This document shows, piece by piece, positions 60,692 to 64,000 of a stretch of DNA of 64,000 nucleotides. Under the pieces are notes generated by a model. That model had not been told where the DNA came from and did no database searches. It worked only from the letters and a program-made list of their open reading frames with translations. A program made the position numbers and the translations under genes. Source of the stretch: CAZAPG01 sp964486935. GTDB lineage: Bacteria > Chloroflexota > Anaerolineae > 4572-78 > J111. The DNA lies in contig CAZAPG010000017.1 in assembly GCA_964486935.1 (NCBI GenBank), positions 1 to 64,000 of the forward strand, read 5' to 3'. Numbering within the stretch: position 1 is the stretch's first letter; each line of letters begins with the position of its first letter.

Positions 60692-61054
60692 CTATTCCGG
60701 CTCGATGGTGAAGGTGAGGGGAAAGCCTTGCTGCCGGGCGGCAAACTGGGCTTTGAAAACTTTGCGTTTGGCCTCTTCCAGAGGCAGGGTGCAAACGTAG
60801 GAGCTACCTTTGTAGTGGGTTTCAAAGGCAATATGCTCGGCTTTGCGAAAGGTCAGTTGAAAAACCGTTACCAAAATATTGATAACAAACTCAAAGGTGG
60901 TCACATCATCATTGTGAATGATAACCCGATAGGGCCGCTCCAGCTCCTCTTCATCCATTACAATGAATTCAAGGTCAATACCGGTATCGGTTTGGGTATC
61001 GGTGTCGTACTCGGTGTCAAATTTGGGGGGAATTATCATCACATCCACCAACAT
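60692..61054 (-). CDS. clpS: ATP-dependent Clp protease adaptor ClpS
   Basis: 120 aa. The core RVIIHNDDVTTFEFVINIL contains the NDD that grips N-degron substrates, followed by AFETHYKGSSYVCTLPLEEAKRKVF and ARQQGFPLTFTIE, the ClpS fold. The first 30 residues are acidic. It delivers N-end-rule substrates to ClpA/ClpC. AAAGGAGGAGG precedes the ATG. The gene stands alone, tail-to-tail with the TPR gene (3 bp apart). Confidence 0.92.
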   Translation of the reverse strand: MLVDVMIIPPKFDTEYDTDTQTDTGIDLEFIVMDEEELERPYRVIIHNDDVTTFEFVINILVTVFQLTFRKAEHIAFETHYKGSSYVCTLPLEEAKRKVFKAQFAARQQGFPLTFTIEPE

Positions 61055-61102
61055 TTTTGACGCCTCCTCCTTTGAAAACTGAGATTGGTTGGTTGAAGAT
61101 TA

Positions 61103-61140
61103 GGAGATTGGGTTAACTACCGGCTAATCTCCCAATCTCC
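61103..61140. repeat. Inverted repeat between clpS and the membrane TPR gene
   Basis: GGAGATTGGG (61103-61112) and CCCAATCTCC (61131-61140), 18 bases apart, downstream of the leftward TPR gene stop. It could assist termination, but no T-tract follows on the minus strand. Confidence 0.6.
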
Positions 61141-61166
61141 GCATCTCAAAAACCACTCTTTTTAGA

Positions 61167-62111
61167 TTATGGCGTTGCGCCAACCCGGCTCAAAGCTAAC
61201 CGGGCCAAAACCACAATTTCGTTATCGCCATTAGACAGGGCAACCTCGCCGGCCTGTTGGTAAATCGGTATCGATTCAAACCGCCGCCCCTGCGCCTCCA
61301 GCGATTGCCCCAGCAGCAGCCAGCCCGCCGATAAATTTTCGTTGACCTCAATTGCCTTTCGGGCTTCGGCTTCAGCTTTTTCAAACTGGTTGGTGCGATA
61401 GTAAAGTTGGCCCCTGCCCAGGTAATAAATAGCGGTATCGTTCAGCTTGGCTTTGGCTGCTTCAAAACTCTGGTTTGCTTTGTCATCGTCACCCAGCGCC
61501 TCGTACACCACCCCCCGAATTAACAGCAAGCCGGCATCATTGGGCACAACAGCCAGGCCCTGCTCCAGGGCGGCCAGGGCTTGCCCGTAATCGCCGGCCA
61601 GATAGGCGTCGATGGAGTTGTTTTCCGCCTCCAACCGGGCCACGGCTTCGGGCGAGGGGGCCAGGATGGTATTAAAGGCCAAATATAATACACCTAAAGT
61701 GGCAAAAAACAGTACTCCGCCAGCCAGCACTCGTCGAACCATTTGCTGTTGGTGCGCGGCTACCAGTTCGTGCATGTACCACCACCAGCGAGCGCGTTCC
61801 GGCGCGGGGTCCGGGCGATGCTTGCTCAGGGCTGCCGACCCACCCAGCGCTTTTAGAATTTTAGCTACATTGTTTTTGTAATGGGCCTGCACCACTGCAA
61901 AACGAGTCTGCTCAGGAACTAAACTAAGCTCCGTTGACTGAAGTTGGTTAAATAATTGGTCTACCTGGTCTAACATGCGCAGTAGATTGATGGCTTGCGA
62001 TTGATTGAGCGATTTTAATTGAGGTTGATAATCTTCCAAAATGTTCAGTAAATCTCTCAATTCATCGCTGGGATTCAATTTTTTCTGCCGCAAATAATCC
62101 GATTTTTGCAT
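61167..62111 (-). CDS. TPR-containing membrane protein
   Basis: Start taken at the ATG at 62111 (MQKSDYLRQKKLNPSD); the frame reaches 62240 but the extra 43 residues look non-coding. 314 aa. An N-terminal helical cytoplasmic region (about 1-125) is followed by one membrane helix (about 128-150, VLAGGVLFFATLGVLYLAF) and an outer TPR region (about 165-310: DYGQALAALEQGLAVVPND, YYRTNQFEKAEAEARKAIE). Function unknown; probably a scaffold in the cell envelope. Confidence 0.75.
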   Translation of the reverse strand: MQKSDYLRQKKLNPSDELRDLLNILEDYQPQLKSLNQSQAINLLRMLDQVDQLFNQLQSTELSLVPEQTRFAVVQAHYKNNVAKILKALGGSAALSKHRPDPAPERARWWWYMHELVAAHQQQMVRRVLAGGVLFFATLGVLYLAFNTILAPSPEAVARLEAENNSIDAYLAGDYGQALAALEQGLAVVPNDAGLLLIRGVVYEALGDDDKANQSFEAAKAKLNDTAIYYLGRGQLYYRTNQFEKAEAEARKAIEVNENLSAGWLLLGQSLEAQGRRFESIPIYQQAGEVALSNGDNEIVVLARLALSRVGATP

Positions 62112-62359
62112 TGTGCGAAAGCAGATTGGTAATATTTGGCGCAATATTGGCCGCATTGAGTATTTACTAAAACTATAAAGCGAATTGGCTGAAAAGCAAA
62201 ACGTGAAACATGAAATGACGTGAACGTAATCATGTTTCACATTTTATGGATTGGCAAACCGGGCGGAGGTCTGACCCCGTTACATGATTTGGGAGGGCGA
62301 GCGCCCCCCTTTTCCGAGCCGCCGGCAAAATATAATTATAGTTACAGGCGCGGTCTGGG

Positions 62360-63070
62360 TTATTGGTTTGTTTGTATAGTGGCCAATATCTCTTTATTTG
62401 AGGCAAAAAAGGCTTGGGTATGGGGGGCCACATCGGGAGAGGTTTGAGCCAGTTCCACGCTCAGTCGGGCCAGAGCATCTGCGTCATCTACATCGTACCA
62501 GGGGGGCAAGAGTTCAACCCGTAACCCTTCTTCTTTAGCCAGGGCCAGCGTGTCGGCAGTAACTGTGGGGGTACTCATCTGTACCTCTCGCAGCAGGCGC
62601 GGGGCGGGCCGCTTTAGCCCAAGCAGATAATACCCCCCGTCATCAGAAGGGCCTAAAACCACATCTGCCTCGCCGGCCAGCGCCTCAAAAGCGGCTGTCA
62701 GATAGTCAACCGGCAGGGTGGGGCCGTCGCTGTTCATAATTGCCACGTGCGGGTAGCCAAGCTGCAGGTAGTGGGTCAGCGCGTTATCCAGTCGAGCGCC
62801 CAGGTTCTGGCCTTGCTGCAAAATGCAGTCAAAATCAGGGGCTAAATGGGTAAAATAGGGTTTTGCCTCCTGGGGCAGATAAGCGATAACCGGCTGTGTT
62901 TGGGGAACTTGACGGATTAAGTCAAGCGTATCGAGCAGGAAACACTCATAAAGCGCCGCTGCTTGCGCGGGTGATAAGGGGGGAGTCAGGCGGGTTTTGG
63001 TTTGGCCGGGCGCCGGTCGCTTGGCAACGGTTAGCAAGGCATTTTTAAGGGATGGAAGACGATTATTCAT
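62360..63070 (-). CDS. DUF2064/TIGR04282-family glycosyltransferase-like protein
   Basis: 236 aa. N-terminal VAKRPAPGQTKTRL (nucleotide-binding start of the GT-A fold), MNSDGPTLP (DxD-like metal site) and GPSDDGGYYLLGLKRP are the family hallmarks. Members are named for arsenosugar biosynthesis in some genomes, but most are uncharacterised. No partner glycosyltransferase or radical SAM arsenosugar gene is beside it, so the link to arsenic is weak. AGGTGAG precedes the ATG. Confidence 0.87.
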   Translation of the reverse strand: MNNRLPSLKNALLTVAKRPAPGQTKTRLTPPLSPAQAAALYECFLLDTLDLIRQVPQTQPVIAYLPQEAKPYFTHLAPDFDCILQQGQNLGARLDNALTHYLQLGYPHVAIMNSDGPTLPVDYLTAAFEALAGEADVVLGPSDDGGYYLLGLKRPAPRLLREVQMSTPTVTADTLALAKEEGLRVELLPPWYDVDDADALARLSVELAQTSPDVAPHTQAFFASNKEILATIQTNQ

Positions 63071-63115
63071 CGCTCACCTGAAAAGTAATCATCAAATCTT
63101 TCTCAATATATTAAT

Positions 63116-63658
63116 TTACCGGCCTCGCAGCCGGGCGGCGTGAAGCACGGTGATGACCGTCATGCTGTCGCGGATTTCGCTGTCGAGGACCATTTGTAAC
63201 ACCTGCTCAAAGGGAAAAATGGCGACTTCTAAAAATTCGGTGTCATCGGAAACGGCCTCAACGCGAGTCAACCGGCGGCCAATATACAGATGGCCAATCT
63301 CCTGCACAATAGATTTGCTGGTAAAGTAGGTGCTAACGTGCTGAAGCTCGGCAGCATCGTAACCAACTTCCTCGCGCAGTTCTCTACGGGCCGCCGCTTC
63401 CAGCGCCTCGTCGGGTTTGACCCCGCCGGTAGGCATTTCCCAACGATGATTTTCTCCGAACACATAGCGGTACTGGCGAACCATAACCACGCGGCCGTCA
63501 TCCAAAAAGGGCAACACCCCCACACACTGCCCACATTCAATCACTCCGTAGATGGTCGTTTTGCCATTAGGCATCTCGGCGATATCTTCCCGAACTCGAG
63601 TCCAGGGATTTTTATATATCTCACGCGATGAAACTGTTTTCCAGGGTTCAGGCGGCAT
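63116..63658 (-). CDS. NUDIX hydrolase, ADP-ribose pyrophosphatase-like
   Basis: 180 aa. Full Nudix box GGVKPDEALEAAARRELREEVGY (GX5EX7REUXEEXGU). The upstream VRQYRYVFGENHRWEMPTGG is characteristic of ADP-ribose pyrophosphatases, and the dimer-forming N-terminal strand region is present. It hydrolyses ADP-ribose or related nucleoside diphosphate sugars in housekeeping turnover. It lies 45 bp upstream of the DUF2064 gene on the same strand. Confidence 0.9.
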   Translation of the reverse strand: MPPEPWKTVSSREIYKNPWTRVREDIAEMPNGKTTIYGVIECGQCVGVLPFLDDGRVVMVRQYRYVFGENHRWEMPTGGVKPDEALEAAARRELREEVGYDAAELQHVSTYFTSKSIVQEIGHLYIGRRLTRVEAVSDDTEFLEVAIFPFEQVLQMVLDSEIRDSMTVITVLHAARLRGR

Positions 63659-63727
63659 TGTTTACTCCAAAACTATGTTAAAATTTTAGCCCATCAATAT
63701 TGCTAATCTCTTACAGAATTATTTCTC

Positions 63728-64000
63728 TTATCTGGGTAATTTCAACAGGTGCATCAATGTATCTGAGTCGATAGTATCCGGCGGAACGTCGCTCGAAACG
63801 GGCAAAATTTTGAGGCGGGCAGTGGGGTCGGCAGGGTCGGCGCCGGCGGGGATAACTGCCAGAAACGCCTCATTCATATTATCTACCACCCGCAGTTCCG
63901 GCATCGTTAATTTATAAAGCTGGCCGGCCTGCCACTCGCCGGTGGAGCGCCAGTACAGTTCAAAAGGCAGTTGCGTTTGTTGATACACAATCGCGCCATC
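63728..64000 (-). CDS. C-terminal part of an unidentified protein (cut by window edge)
   Basis: The frame is open to base 64000 (DGAIVYQQTQLPFELYWRSTGEW...), so a GTG within it at 63988 need not be the start. The 90 visible residues have a beta-rich pattern with LPFELYWRSTGEWQAGQLYKL, resembling the C-terminal sandwich domain found after membrane glycosyltransferases. This resemblance is tentative. It ends DTLMHLLKLPR. No catalytic residues are visible. Confidence 0.5.
   Translation of the reverse strand, partial: DGAIVYQQTQLPFELYWRSTGEWQAGQLYKLTMPELRVVDNMNEAFLAVIPAGADPADPTARLKILPVSSDVPPDTIDSDTLMHLLKLPR

Noticed and set aside
62360..63070. Arsenosugar biosynthesis role linked to the arsC gene
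   Set aside because: The family name rests on a few genomes, the gene is over 50 kb away, and no partner arsenosugar gene is visible.

Overview
The window reads as a chromosomal segment of a Chloroflexota bacterium, probably Anaerolineae-like. This is inferred from LysM-fused family-5 solute-binding proteins, PstA with a long periplasmic loop, NIP-type aquaporin beside ArsC, DUF4349 and TPR/XRE membrane proteins, and GC-rich genes separated by AT-rich, palindrome-bearing intergenic DNA. No rRNA, tRNA, CRISPR array, phage or transposase gene was seen.

Region 1 (1-7.4 kb): a response regulator/GAF protein cut by the window edge, a radical SAM + PHP pair, then a leftward unit HAD/TIM-barrel fusion > HNH protein > PhoR-like kinase. 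A rightward pair (70-aa protein + PlsC-like acyltransferase) diverges from it. The divergent promoter region carries two arrays of TTAA motifs spaced 10-12 bp apart, interpreted as Pho boxes.

Region 2 (7.4-28.2 kb): a phosphate island with two complete Pst importers. System 1 runs leftward: tandem-domain PstS, PstC, PstA, PstB, ArsC, PhoU, PhoU, NIP-like aquaporin. Its PstA carries an inserted PstS-like domain whose two halves are in swapped order. System 2 runs rightward: PstS, PstC, PstA, two non-equivalent PstB proteins, PhoU. The two PstB proteins have complementary active-site losses, predicting an asymmetric heterodimer. Around them lie a PhoB regulator, an Na/Pi symporter, two small unknown proteins, and a second regulator/kinase pair whose kinase lacks the acceptor histidine. 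Pho-box-like arrays precede both pstS genes, phoB and the small unknown genes.

Region 3 (28.4-55.0 kb): a rightward carbohydrate locus. It holds a LacI regulator with promoter and operator, NagA, NagB, a LysM-fused ABC transporter (binding protein, two permeases, two ATPases), two Gfo/Idh/MocA dehydrogenases, a cupin, an MFS carrier, two URO-D-like proteins, an enolase-superfamily enzyme, an AGE-type epimerase, a MOP/MATE-type membrane protein, a cytoplasmic sulfatase, and uronate enzymes UxaE, a UxuB-like SDR and UxaC. Together these suggest uptake and breakdown of a sulfated oligosaccharide made of amino sugar and uronic acid. A small palindromic element sits between the SDR and uxaC and is flanked by a 14-bp direct repeat that includes the Shine-Dalgarno sequence.

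Region 4 (55-64 kb): DUF4349 lipoprotein, XRE-TM-TPR protein, threonine dehydratase-like enzyme, a TPR protein preceded by a highly structured leader with an 18-codon ORF, ClpS, a membrane TPR protein, a DUF2064 glycosyltransferase-like protein, a NUDIX hydrolase and a truncated C-terminus at the edge.
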